Of a stretch of DNA of 15,454 nt, positions 5,771 to 13,595 are shown piece by piece. The stretch covers positions 1 through 15,454 of the forward strand of contig CAAEIM010000105.1 in assembly GCA_900755995.1 (NCBI GenBank), written 5' to 3'. The notes beneath the pieces are model-generated. The model had not been told where the DNA came from, did not search any database, and saw only the letters and a program-made list of their open reading frames with translations. Every line of letters starts with the position of its first letter. Position 1 is the stretch's first letter. This DNA comes from Clostridia bacterium (GTDB taxonomy: Bacteria; Bacillota; Clostridia; Oscillospirales; Acutalibacteraceae). The position numbers and the translations under genes are program-made.

Positions 5771-5801
5771 AAAACACAGCCTGACGTCGGCTGTGTTTTT
5801 T
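5771..5801. terminator. Bidirectional terminator between convergent genes
   Basis: AAAACACAGCC and GGCTGTGTTTT form an 11-bp perfect stem around the loop TGACGTC. Six T follow on the plus strand and TTTT on the minus strand, so it can end both the nth-HAD transcript and the parA-parB-serS-yjbR transcript. Confidence 0.85.
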
Positions 5802-5812
5802 GTTTATGCTTA

Positions 5813-6184
5813 TTAAGTTTGCTTTATTTTAGGCAAGGTCAATTCAAAGCTCATATCGAGGAAAAATTTTAATTTTTCATCATCTGCACTGCCGTCTAGG
5901 GCAATAGTTATCCAGTTCTCCTTATTCATATGATATGCAGGATAAAAGCCACTGTTTTCAAGCGCAGAACCGAGAATTGTCTTATCGCATTTAAGATTCA
6001 GAATATCAATAAAACCCTCGCCGTCTGAATTAATGCAGCTTTTTCTCACCGTCATAACAAGGGCAAACCATTTTTTGTTGGAGTTGTGGCGAAAAACTAT
6101 TGCTTCGGGAGTTTTTGCCCACGGGCAGTCGCCGTCAACCGAGTAGGTTGTTCTGATGTACTCTATAAGCTGATTTCTGTTCAT
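5813..6184 (-). CDS. MmcQ/YjbR-family protein
   Basis: This small 123-residue protein belongs to the MmcQ/YjbR (CyaY-like fold, DNA-binding-like) family, whose biochemical role is not settled. Typical features are the N-terminal RNQLIEYIRTTYSVDGDCPW, the strand segment KKWFALVMTV, ILNLKCDK, FYPAYHMNKENWITIALDG and the C-terminal helix that ends in LTLPKIK. I chose the ATG at 6184, five bases behind GAGGT, over the in-frame TTG at 6196. It lies 49 nt downstream of serS in the same direction, with an intervening hairpin, and ends at a shared terminator. Confidence 0.85.
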   Translation of the reverse strand: MNRNQLIEYIRTTYSVDGDCPWAKTPEAIVFRHNSNKKWFALVMTVRKSCINSDGEGFIDILNLKCDKTILGSALENSGFYPAYHMNKENWITIALDGSADDEKLKFFLDMSFELTLPKIKQT

Positions 6185-6202
6185 AATAGACCTCAATAGT
6201 TA

Positions 6203-6224
6203 AGGGAAGCCGAATGACTTCCCT
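6203..6224. promoter_or_regulatory. Hairpin between serS and yjbR
   Basis: AGGGAAG and CTTCCCT form a 7-bp stem with an 8-base loop. On the minus strand it is followed by TAACTATT and not by a T-run, so it is more likely a processing or partial attenuation hairpin than a full stop. Confidence 0.4.
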
Positions 6225-6233
6225 CTTTTATAA

Positions 6234-7523
6234 TTATTTTTGCGGAACTTCAATTTTCTCTTTGCCGCCCATATATGGTCTGAGAGCAACCGGAATATTG
6301 ATTGAGCCGTCCTCATTGAGGTTATTTTCAAGGAAGGCTATGAGCATTCTCGGAGGTGCAACAACTGTGTTGTTGAGGGTATGTGCAAAGTATTTGCCGT
6401 TTTCACCTGTAACTCTGATTTTAAGGCGGCGAGCCTGAGCGTCACCGAGGTTTGAACAAGAGCCAACCTCAAAATACTTCTTCTGGCGAGGTGACCAAGC
6501 CTCAACATCAAGTGAACGAACCTTTAAGTCGGCAAGGTCGCCCGAACAGCACTCGAGTGTACGAACAGGAATATCCATTGAACGGAACAAATCAACTGTG
6601 TTCTGCCAGAGCTTATCAAACCACATTTTGCTGTCCTCAGGCTTGCAGACAACAATCATCTCCTGCTTTTCAAACTGATGGATTCTGTAAACGCCACGCT
6701 CCTCAATGCCGTGTGCGCCCTTTTCCTTTCTAAAGCAAGGAGAATAGCTTGTAAGAGTGTAAGGGAGGTTTTCCTCCTTATTGATTGTGTCAATAAACTT
6801 ACCAATCATTGAGTGCTCGCTTGTGCCGATGAGGTAGAGGTCTTCGCCCTCAATCTTGTACATCATAGCGTCCATTTCAGCAAAGCTCATAACGCCCGTA
6901 ACAACGTTGCTTCTTATCATAAAAGGCGGAACGCAGTAGGTAAAGCCCCTGTCAATCATAAAATCTCTTGCATAAGAGATAACTGCACTGTGAAGTCTTG
7001 CAATGTCGCCCATAAGATAGTAAAAACCGTTGCCTGCTACCTTTCTTGCCGAGTCAAGGTCAATGCCGTTAAGCTTTTCCATAATATCTGTGTGGTACGG
7101 AATTTCAAAATCAGGCACTACAGGCTCGCCGAAACGCTCGATTTCTACATTCTGGCTGTCGTCCTTGCCGATTGGCACTGATGGGTCAATCATTTGAGGA
7201 ATTACCATCATAATCTCGGTAACCTTAGCGGAGAGTTCCTCCTCTTTTTTCTCAAGCTCTGCAAGCTGTTCAGCCTGACGGGTAACCTCTGCCTTTAAAG
7301 CCATACCCTCTTCCTTTTTGCCCTGAGCCATAAGTGCGCCAATCTGCTTTGACACCTTGTTTCTGTTTGCTCTCAGCTCATCAGCCTGAGCCTTTACTGC
7401 ACGGCTTTCTGCGTCAAGCTCTATAACCTTATCAACAAGCTCAAGCTTGCTGTCCTGAAACTTGTTTCTGATGTTCTGCTTTACTGCTTCGGGATTTTCT
7501 CTTAAAAATTTAATGTCTATCAT
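6234..7523 (-). CDS. serS: Serine--tRNA ligase
   Basis: The enzyme charges tRNA-Ser (and tRNA-Sec) with serine. The 429-residue class II synthetase has an N-terminal antiparallel coiled-coil arm for the tRNA (about 28-105), the serine-binding TSE (234-236), motif 2 around CFRKEKGAHGIEERG to RIHQFEKQE (263-287), and motif 3 ending in VVAPPRMLIAFLEN (387-400) with R392. The canonical bacterial motif 3 GLAxGR is replaced by VVAPPR and the usual CTGD by CSGD. This marks a divergent clade that I associate with Clostridia. The ATG follows GAGAGG. It lies 53 nt after parB, leaving no room for a T-box leader. Confidence 0.94.
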   Translation of the reverse strand: MIDIKFLRENPEAVKQNIRNKFQDSKLELVDKVIELDAESRAVKAQADELRANRNKVSKQIGALMAQGKKEEGMALKAEVTRQAEQLAELEKKEEELSAKVTEIMMVIPQMIDPSVPIGKDDSQNVEIERFGEPVVPDFEIPYHTDIMEKLNGIDLDSARKVAGNGFYYLMGDIARLHSAVISYARDFMIDRGFTYCVPPFMIRSNVVTGVMSFAEMDAMMYKIEGEDLYLIGTSEHSMIGKFIDTINKEENLPYTLTSYSPCFRKEKGAHGIEERGVYRIHQFEKQEMIVVCKPEDSKMWFDKLWQNTVDLFRSMDIPVRTLECCSGDLADLKVRSLDVEAWSPRQKKYFEVGSCSNLGDAQARRLKIRVTGENGKYFAHTLNNTVVAPPRMLIAFLENNLNEDGSINIPVALRPYMGGKEKIEVPQK

Positions 7524-7576
7524 CTTAAATTTCCTCTCAAATTATATTTATATCAGTCAAAGGCAAATTAATATTC

Positions 7577-8425
7577 CTATTTAAGCTTATTTGAAAGCTC
7601 GGTAAGCTCCTCGTCCGAGTAAAACTCTATCTGGAGCACTCCACCTTCTTTGCCCTTGTTTTTGTTTACCTTGATTTTTCTGCCGAGGCTCTCGTTGAGT
7701 GCAAGCTCCACCATACTGTAGAATGACGGCTTGCGCTCAGGCTGTGTGCTTTCTGCCTCCTGCAGCTTTCTCTTTGCAAGCTTTTCAGCCTGACGTACCG
7801 ACAAATCCTTATTATAGATAAGCTCGGCAAGCTCAAGCATTTCTTCCTCGTTGTCGAGCATAAGCAGTGCTTTTGCGTGGCCTGCGGTTATTTTGTCCTG
7901 TTTTACATAATCGAGCACACTCTCTGGAAGCTTTAAGATTCTGAGCGAGTTTGCAACTGCAGGTCTTGATTTACCCACCGAGGTTGCAACCTCCTCCTGC
8001 GAAAAGCCGTACTCATCAATCAGCGACTTATATCCGAGTGCTTCTTCAATCGGCGACAAATCCTCACGCTGTAAATTCTCAATCAGCGCAAGCTCCATTG
8101 TTTCGCTGTCGGTAAGCTCTCTGATGTTTACGGGAATTTCTGTAAGCCCTGCCATTCGGCAGGCACGGTATCTTCTCTCGCCCGCCACAATCTGGTATCC
8201 GCCCATCGGCAGTGGTCTGACAAGCAAAGGCTGTAAAAGTCCATGCTGTGATATGCTCTGTGCAAGGTCTGAGAGCGAGTTTTCGTCAAAGTCCTTTCGT
8301 GGCTGAGTGCGGTTCGGCTCAATTTCGGATATTTTCAGCATTACAGAGCTGTTGCTGTCTTCAGTTTCGTTCTCAACAAATATTGCACCGAGGCCTTTGC
8401 CAAGACCGCCGATTTTTTTACTCAT
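7577..8425 (-). CDS. parB: Chromosome partitioning protein ParB (Spo0J)
   Basis: ParB binds parS, spreads as a CTP-dependent sliding clamp and works with ParA and condensin loading to segregate origins. The 282-residue protein has the N-terminal KKIGGLGKGLGAIF segment that usually stimulates ParA, the CTP-binding GERRYRA (82-88), ENLQREDLSPIEEA (116-129), a helix-turn-helix SQEEVATSVGKSRPAVANSLR (about 142-162) and a C-terminal dimerisation region. The ATG follows AAAGGAGA and overlaps the parA stop by 8 nt (ATGAGTAA), indicating translational coupling. Two perfect parS sites flank the operon. It is ParB and not Noc, from its pairing with parA and this parS sequence. Confidence 0.96.
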   Translation of the reverse strand: MSKKIGGLGKGLGAIFVENETEDSNSSVMLKISEIEPNRTQPRKDFDENSLSDLAQSISQHGLLQPLLVRPLPMGGYQIVAGERRYRACRMAGLTEIPVNIRELTDSETMELALIENLQREDLSPIEEALGYKSLIDEYGFSQEEVATSVGKSRPAVANSLRILKLPESVLDYVKQDKITAGHAKALLMLDNEEEMLELAELIYNKDLSVRQAEKLAKRKLQEAESTQPERKPSFYSMVELALNESLGRKIKVNKNKGKEGGVLQIEFYSDEELTELSNKLK

Positions 8426-9191
8426 AACTTCTCTCCTTTGCTATTATTTCCTTTGCAAGCTCGGTATATGTAATACTGCCCTTGCAGTTCTTGTCATAAT
8501 AAATTACCGGCATACCAAAGCTTGGCGCTTCGGAAAGCCTTACTCCTCTGGGTATAACAGTTTTAAACACCTTGCGTGGGAAAAACTTTTTAACCTCCTC
8601 AACAACCTGCTGGGTGAGGTTAAGCCTGCCGTCATACATAGTCAGCAAAACACCCTCAATGTCAATAGTATTATTATACTGCCTTTTAATTCTTCTCACT
8701 GTGCTCATAAGCTGAGTAAGTCCCTCAAGAGCGTAGTATTCACACTGAATAGGAACTAAAAAAGTATCTGAAGCCGTAAGAGCGTTGGCAGTAATGAGTC
8801 CCAGAGATGGCGGACAATCAATTATAATATAGTCGTAGTACTGCTTTATGGACAGCAGTGCATTTTTTAAAATCGACTCTCTCCCCTTTTTATCGGAGAT
8901 TTCAAGCTCAGCCGCAGCAAGATTAAGACTTGACGGCAGAATATGCAGGTTTTCATACGGAGTTGTAACAATACAGCTCTCCGCCTTTGCCCCGTCAACC
9001 AAGACCTCGTAGGTTGACGCTGTAACCTTGCGCTTATCAATAGCAACGCCGCTGGTGGCATTGCCCTGTGGGTCAGCGTCAACAAGCAGAGTTTTTTTAC
9101 CCAGTGCTCCAAGACAAGCCGCAAGATTTACCGCAGTAGTGGTTTTACCCACACCGCCTTTCTGATTAGAAATTGAAATAATTTTTGCCAA
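8418..9191 (-). CDS. parA: Chromosome partitioning ATPase ParA (Soj)
   Basis: ParA is the ATPase partner of ParB and binds the nucleoid non-specifically when ATP-bound. The 257-residue protein carries the deviant Walker A KGGVGKTT (11-18), LLVDADPQGNATSG, the Walker B-type IIIDCPPSLG and the GVLLTMYD segment. I start it at TTG 9191: AAAGGTGA lies five bases upstream and the resulting LAKIISISNQKGG matches the family N-terminus (usually MxKIIAIxNQKGG). An in-frame ATG at 9233 would add 14 residues, but it lies in an R2-type repeat and has no ribosome binding site. Confidence 0.95.
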   Translation of the reverse strand: MAKIISISNQKGGVGKTTTAVNLAACLGALGKKTLLVDADPQGNATSGVAIDKRKVTASTYEVLVDGAKAESCIVTTPYENLHILPSSLNLAAAELEISDKKGRESILKNALLSIKQYYDYIIIDCPPSLGLITANALTASDTFLVPIQCEYYALEGLTQLMSTVRRIKRQYNNTIDIEGVLLTMYDGRLNLTQQVVEEVKKFFPRKVFKTVIPRGVRLSEAPSFGMPVIYYDKNCKGSITYTELAKEIIAKERSYE

Positions 9192-9215
9192 AATATCACC
9201 TTTACTGTAAAGCAG

Positions 9216-9270
9216 GTAGCCAATGGGCTGCATTTATCCGAGCAGTTAGTTTCATATAAAATTAAACTCT
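9216..9270 (+). repeat. R2 repeat, copy d, in the parA leader
   Basis: GTAGCC-AAT-GGGCTGCA with TTATCCGAGCAG (9216-9245) matches 2357-2386 at 25 of 30 positions, including the small hairpin and the CCGAGC element end. The rest is diverged. It lies between the parA promoter and its ribosome binding site, so it is in the parA 5' leader. Confidence 0.6.
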
Positions 9271-9336
9271 TGTGCCCAACAGATACCAAGCAATTTCCTA
9301 TAAAGCAGAAAATTCGTATTTTTTAATCTGTCATAT

Positions 9337-9345
9337 ATTATAACA
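9337..9345 (-). promoter_or_regulatory. Extended -10 promoter of parA
   Basis: On the minus strand TGTTATAAT is a perfect extended -10 (TGnTATAAT). The -35 region, about TTTTAA, is poor, as is common for extended -10 promoters. The leader would be about 140 nt. parS site 2 starts about 60 bp upstream, so bound or spreading ParB could cover this promoter. Confidence 0.6.
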
Positions 9346-9405
9346 CTAAAAATACATATTTAAAAGACTGTTTGCAGAATAATTCATAAATTTCTTATAT
9401 TTTTA

Positions 9406-9421
9406 TGTTTCACGTGAAACA
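9406..9421. promoter_or_regulatory. parS, ParB binding site 2
   Basis: TGTTTCACGTGAAACA, identical to the site at 5652-5667, stands in the gap upstream of the parA promoter and past the malQ-glgP terminator. The two sites are 3,754 bp apart and bracket the whole parA-parB-serS-yjbR block. Confidence 0.94.
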
Positions 9422-9501
9422 TTTCTAATTTATATATTTGCAATCAAGGCTGGAATTTTTAATTTTTCCAAACGATTCAACGAACCTTTTCTATAAATCT
9501 G

Positions 9502-9535
9502 AAAAAACCCGACTGTCACCTCAGCAACAGTCGGG
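9502..9535 (-). terminator. Terminator of the malQ-glgP operon
   Basis: On the minus strand CCCGACTGT and ACAGTCGGG form a 9-bp perfect stem with a 10-base loop, directly followed by six T (9507-9502). It begins 26 nt after the glgP stop. Confidence 0.93.
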
Positions 9536-9561
9536 CATATAAAGTTAATTTTGTTTAAGGA

Positions 9562-11931
9562 TTAAACCTCTTTGTAGCTTGTGTGCCAGATTTCCTTAGC
9601 ATACTCAACAATAGCTCTGTCTGATGAGAACTTGCCAGCATTTGCAATATTCATCAGGCACTTTTTACCAAACTCCTTGCGGTTAGCATAATCAGCGTTA
9701 GCTCTGATCTTAGCTTCAACATAGAGCGGGAGGTCATAGATGTGGAAGTAGTGGTCAGCCTCCTGCCAAGATGTACCCTTGATAAGAGCGTTGTGAAGCT
9801 CAGCAAAGCTGCCCTCACCCTGAGCACCGTCATCATCAAATGTGCCGTCAATAAGAGTATCGACAACCTTCTTGATTTCAGGATCAGCCTCATAAAGCTT
9901 CTTAGGATCGTAGCCCTCTTTCTTGAGCTTTTCAATATCCTCTACTCTTGCGCCGAATATATACTCGTTCTCCTCGCCTGCACACTCAGCAATTTCAATG
10001 TTAGCACCGTCATAGGTACCGAGTGTTACAGCGCCGTTGAGCATAAACTTCATATTACCTGTACCTGAAGCCTCAAGACCTGCTGTAGATGTCTGCTCAG
10101 AAATATCAGCAGCAACAACAATCTTCTCTGCATATGATACATTGTAGTTAGAAATGAATACAACCTTGAGCTTATCCTTTGTATCAGGATCGTTGTTTAC
10201 AAGGTTAGCAATCTCGTTGATATACTTGATGATTGCCTTTGCTCTTGCATAACCCGGAGCAGCCTTTGCACCGAAAATAAATGTTGTTGGAGTCCAGTTA
10301 GGAAGCTTGCCTTCCTTAATGCGGAAGTAAATAGTCATAATTGAGAAAGCATTGAGGAGCTGTCTCTTATACTCGTGAAGTCTCTTAACCTGTACATCAT
10401 AGATAGAATCAGGGTTGATCTCTACGTTGTCCATCTTCTTGATGTACTCAGCGAGCTGAACCTTCTTTTTCTTTTTGATTGTGTTAAATCTTGTAATTGT
10501 CTTAGCGTCCATAGAGTCGTTAAGCTTTGAGAGGAGTGAAAGGTTGATAAGCCACTCGTCGCTGCCTACCTTATCTGTGATAAGTGCAGAAAGCTCAGGG
10601 TTGCAAAGACCGAGCCAACGGCGCTGTGTAATACCGTTTGTCTTGTTCTGGAATCTCTCAGGATATATCTGATACCACTCCTTAAGAACATCGTCCTTAA
10701 GAATCTCTGTGTGAAGCTTAGCAACGCCGTTTACATATGTGCCTGCATATGTTGCAAGTCTTGCCATATGAACCGTGTTAGCGTCAACTATGCGCATCTT
10801 AGCCTTCATATCCTCACTTACGCCCTTAGCTGTAAGCTCCTCCTGAAGCTTGTTTGCAATAAGGCAGATGATGTGGTAAATCTCAGGAATTACCTGCATC
10901 ATAAGGTCTGCGTGCCACTTCTCGAGAGCCTCGCCGAGAACTGTGTGGTTTGTATAAGCGCAGGTCTTTCTTGCAATTTCAAATGCATCGTCAAAGTTCA
11001 TACCCTCAAGCATAAGAAGTCTTACAAGCTCAGGAATTGAACATACAGGATGTGTATCGTTAAGCTGAATAGCGTTTTCCTTAGCAAAGAAACTGAAATC
11101 ATTGCCGTGCTTTGCCTTGTAGCGGCGCATAATATCCTGAAGTGAAGCTGAGCAGAAGAAGTACTGCTGCTTGAGTCTTAATACCTTGCCCTCATACTTG
11201 TTGTCATTAGGATAAAGAACCTTAGAGATGTTTTCAGCATCATTCTTCTCCTTAACAGCCTTGTCATACTCTGTGTTGTTAAATGCTGTGAAGTCAAATT
11301 CGTTTACAGCCTCAGCCTGCCAAAGACGGAGAGTGTTGATGTTGTTTGTTTTGCAGCCGATAATAGCCATATCATAAGGTATAGCCCTTACTGTCTGATC
11401 CTTAAAAGAAACTGTTACAGCCTCGTCCTCACGGCGAATACACCAAGGATCATCAAATCTCTGCCAATCGTCGGCAACCTCTACCTGATAACCGTCCTTA
11501 ATAAGCTGCTTAAAAAGACCGTACTTATAACGGATTCCGTAGCCGTCAAGCGGTACTTCCATTGTAGCGGCACTGTCGAGGTAGCAGGCTGCAAGACGTC
11601 CAAGACCGCCGTTGCCGAGAGCTGCATCATCAATATCTTCAAATACGTTGATGTCAACGCCCTTTTTCTTAAGCATTTTGCTGACATCTTCAAGAATACC
11701 AAGGCAGTAAAGATTGTTGTACATCATTCTGCCCATAAGGAACTCAGCAGAAAAATAATAGGCTCTGCGCTCACTGTTGTGTTTAGCCTTGCTTGCTTCC
11801 CAGTTGTCGGCAATTTCGCCCATAACAGCCTTGCCGAGTGAAAGATGAAGTTCGGAAGGTGTAAGCTCTTCCACCTTCTTGCAGTACATAGACTGTGCTG
11901 TAAGCTCAAGCTTCTCCATAATATTGCTCAT
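9562..11931 (-). CDS. glgP: Glycogen/maltodextrin phosphorylase
   Basis: The enzyme (GT35) releases glucose-1-phosphate from the non-reducing ends of alpha-1,4-glucans by phosphorolysis. The 789-residue protein is slightly shorter than many bacterial GlgP. It has the N-terminal YFSAEFLMGR, ALGNGGLGRLAACYLDS, YGIRYKYGLFKQ, NDTHP, VDANTVHMARLA and the pyridoxal-phosphate site EASGTGNMKFMLNGA with Lys628. The ATG follows GGAGG, which lies within the last codons of malQ; malQ stops 4 nt before the start, so the two are an operon. MalQ supplies longer glucans that GlgP can attack. GlgP and MalP cannot be separated from sequence alone. Confidence 0.95.
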   Translation of the reverse strand: MSNIMEKLELTAQSMYCKKVEELTPSELHLSLGKAVMGEIADNWEASKAKHNSERRAYYFSAEFLMGRMMYNNLYCLGILEDVSKMLKKKGVDINVFEDIDDAALGNGGLGRLAACYLDSAATMEVPLDGYGIRYKYGLFKQLIKDGYQVEVADDWQRFDDPWCIRREDEAVTVSFKDQTVRAIPYDMAIIGCKTNNINTLRLWQAEAVNEFDFTAFNNTEYDKAVKEKNDAENISKVLYPNDNKYEGKVLRLKQQYFFCSASLQDIMRRYKAKHGNDFSFFAKENAIQLNDTHPVCSIPELVRLLMLEGMNFDDAFEIARKTCAYTNHTVLGEALEKWHADLMMQVIPEIYHIICLIANKLQEELTAKGVSEDMKAKMRIVDANTVHMARLATYAGTYVNGVAKLHTEILKDDVLKEWYQIYPERFQNKTNGITQRRWLGLCNPELSALITDKVGSDEWLINLSLLSKLNDSMDAKTITRFNTIKKKKKVQLAEYIKKMDNVEINPDSIYDVQVKRLHEYKRQLLNAFSIMTIYFRIKEGKLPNWTPTTFIFGAKAAPGYARAKAIIKYINEIANLVNNDPDTKDKLKVVFISNYNVSYAEKIVVAADISEQTSTAGLEASGTGNMKFMLNGAVTLGTYDGANIEIAECAGEENEYIFGARVEDIEKLKKEGYDPKKLYEADPEIKKVVDTLIDGTFDDDGAQGEGSFAELHNALIKGTSWQEADHYFHIYDLPLYVEAKIRANADYANRKEFGKKCLMNIANAGKFSSDRAIVEYAKEIWHTSYKEV

Positions 11932-11935
11932 TTAA

Positions 11936-13426
11936 TTAGTCCTCCATTCGTCCGCTATTTACAGACATTGTTTTTAATTTATCTGCAAGCTCATCAGTAA
12001 GAGCTGCTTTATCAACTCGCCATGTCCAGTTTCCGCCGAGTGTTGACGGAATATTCATTCTTGCTTCTTTGCCAAGGCCTAAAATATCCTGAACAGGAAT
12101 AATAGCCATACCTGCCTTGCTCTCATAAGCGGTGCGGATAAGTCCCCAGTTAAAAGGCTCGTCCTCAGGCATTTGGCAGTAACTTCTTGCGTAGTTTACA
12201 TCCTCAGGCTTTGCTGTTTCAAGCCAGCCCATAACAGTATCGTTATCGTGAGTACCAGTATAAACAACGCAGTTTTCCGTATATTTATGCGGCAGATAAT
12301 CGTTCTCCTCGCCGCTGTCAAAGGCAAATTCAAGCACCTTCATTCCCGGATAGCCACACTGCTCCATAAGCTCGGTTACATCGGGAGTAAGAGTTCCGAG
12401 GTCTTCAGCAACAATTTCAATCTTGCCGAGCGCCTCCTCCATCATCTTAAAGAACTTAATGCGAGGTCCCTCAACCCATTCGCCGTTGATAGCATTTTCA
12501 GCAGGATAAGGAATTGAGTAGTAGCTTGCAAAAGCTCTGAAATGGTCGATTCTTGTTATATCATAAAGCTTTGAAGCTGCCTTGATTCTCTCAAACCACC
12601 ATTCGTAGTTTGTTTCAGCGAGATAATCCCAATCGTAAAGAGGATTTCCCCAAAGCTGACCTGTTGCAGAGAAATAATCGGGCGGGCAGCCTGCAACTGC
12701 AATCGGGTCACCGTCATCATAAAGCTGGAACAGCTCGGGATTAGCCCATGTGTCTGCGCTGTCCATAGCAACATAGATAGGCATATCGCCCAGAATCTTG
12801 ATGCCAAGACCGTTTACATAAGCACGGAAAGCTTCCCACTGTTCGTAGAATTTAAACTGTAAGAACTTCCAGAAGTCAACATCGTCTTTAAGCTTGCGCT
12901 CATAACGCTTAACCGCAGCGTCTTCGTGCATACGAATTGCTTCGTCAGGCCACTGTGTCCAGGAAACCATATCAAAGCTCTTCTTAACAGCCATATAAAG
13001 CGCATAATTCTTGAGCCATTTGCAGTTCTTTCTCTTAAAAGCGGAGAAAGCCTTCTGGTCCTTGGATTTCTTAAAATTATCATAAGCAATCTTAAGAGCA
13101 TCGAATCTATTGTTGTAGATTTTTTCGTAATCTACCTCAGCATCGTTAGAACCCCAATCATAACTATCGAGCTGCTCTTTCGTTATAAGACCTTCCTCAC
13201 AGAGGGTGTCAAGGTCAATCAGGTAAGGGTTACCTGCGTATGTTGAAAAGGACTGATAAGGAGAATCGCCGTAGCTTGTTGGGCCTACAGGGAGAATCTG
13301 CCATACTTTCTGACCTGCCTTTTTGAGGAAGTCTGCAAATTCACGAGCCTCTTTACCAATAGTACCAATTCCGTAGGGGGACGGAAGCGAAGTAACCGAC
13401 AACAGGATACCTGCACTTCTTTCCAT
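11936..13426 (-). CDS. malQ: 4-alpha-glucanotransferase (amylomaltase)
   Basis: This GH77 enzyme transfers maltodextrin segments between alpha-1,4-glucans, making short maltosaccharides into longer chains and glucose. The 496-residue protein begins MERSAGILLSVTSLPSPYGIG. It carries GDSPYQSFSTYAGNPYLID, the nucleophile D294 in RIDHFRAF, the acid/base E341 in AEDLG and the stabilising D394 in GTHDNDT, close to the numbering of the Thermus enzyme. The ATG at 13426 follows GGAG nine bases upstream; an in-frame ATG at 13441 and a frame extension to 13480 lack a ribosome binding site. First gene of the malQ-glgP operon. No glycogen synthesis gene is nearby, which points to a breakdown role. Confidence 0.95.
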   Translation of the reverse strand: MERSAGILLSVTSLPSPYGIGTIGKEAREFADFLKKAGQKVWQILPVGPTSYGDSPYQSFSTYAGNPYLIDLDTLCEEGLITKEQLDSYDWGSNDAEVDYEKIYNNRFDALKIAYDNFKKSKDQKAFSAFKRKNCKWLKNYALYMAVKKSFDMVSWTQWPDEAIRMHEDAAVKRYERKLKDDVDFWKFLQFKFYEQWEAFRAYVNGLGIKILGDMPIYVAMDSADTWANPELFQLYDDGDPIAVAGCPPDYFSATGQLWGNPLYDWDYLAETNYEWWFERIKAASKLYDITRIDHFRAFASYYSIPYPAENAINGEWVEGPRIKFFKMMEEALGKIEIVAEDLGTLTPDVTELMEQCGYPGMKVLEFAFDSGEENDYLPHKYTENCVVYTGTHDNDTVMGWLETAKPEDVNYARSYCQMPEDEPFNWGLIRTAYESKAGMAIIPVQDILGLGKEARMNIPSTLGGNWTWRVDKAALTDELADKLKTMSVNSGRMED

Positions 13427-13453
13427 TAAAATCAACTCCATTCTGACGGATAA

Positions 13454-13480
13454 ATTATATTTTTGGGATAAGAAAGGCAA
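13454..13480 (-). promoter_or_regulatory. Probable malQ promoter
   Basis: On the minus strand a perfect TATAAT (13459-13454) is preceded by TTGCCT (13480-13475) with a short 15-bp spacer. Transcription would start about 20 nt ahead of the malQ ATG. The short spacer suggests a weak or activated promoter. Confidence 0.45.
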
Positions 13481-13536
13481 AAAAATTTTAATTTAAAAAA
13501 TAAAATATTGTTTTTTTACAAACAAGATTCTTATCC
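13466..13536. promoter_or_regulatory. Paired inverted TTCTTATCC sites upstream of malQ
   Basis: GGATAAGAA (13466-13474) and TTCTTATCC (13528-13536) are exact inverted copies with centres 62 bp apart, about six helical turns, across an almost pure A/T tract. The proximal copy lies in the spacer of the malQ promoter. The distal copy extends into TTATCCACA (13531-13539), a perfect 9-base DnaA box. Operator pair for a sugar regulator, DnaA sites, or chance are all open. Confidence 0.35.
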
Positions 13537-13595
13537 ACAGTTGCGATTCTATTTTACCACAATATTGAAAATATTACAAGAATTTTTTACAATAT

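Larger units (their letters stand above)
9192..9561. other. Gap between parA and glgP
   Basis: The 370-bp stretch carries, from parA outward, an R2 repeat fragment (9216-9270), an extended -10 promoter (9337-9345), parS site 2 (9406-9421), an AT-rich stretch without recognisable signals (9422-9501) and the malQ-glgP terminator (9502-9535). No gene is visible. Confidence 0.75.

Noticed and set aside
7524..7576. T-box riboswitch ahead of serS
   Set aside because: The gap from parB is only 53 nt, with no specifier stem or T-box sequence.
13480..13540. Replication origin (AT-rich tract with a DnaA box)
   Set aside because: Only one perfect DnaA box is visible, with no dnaA or dnaN gene and no box cluster; parS alone does not make this the origin.
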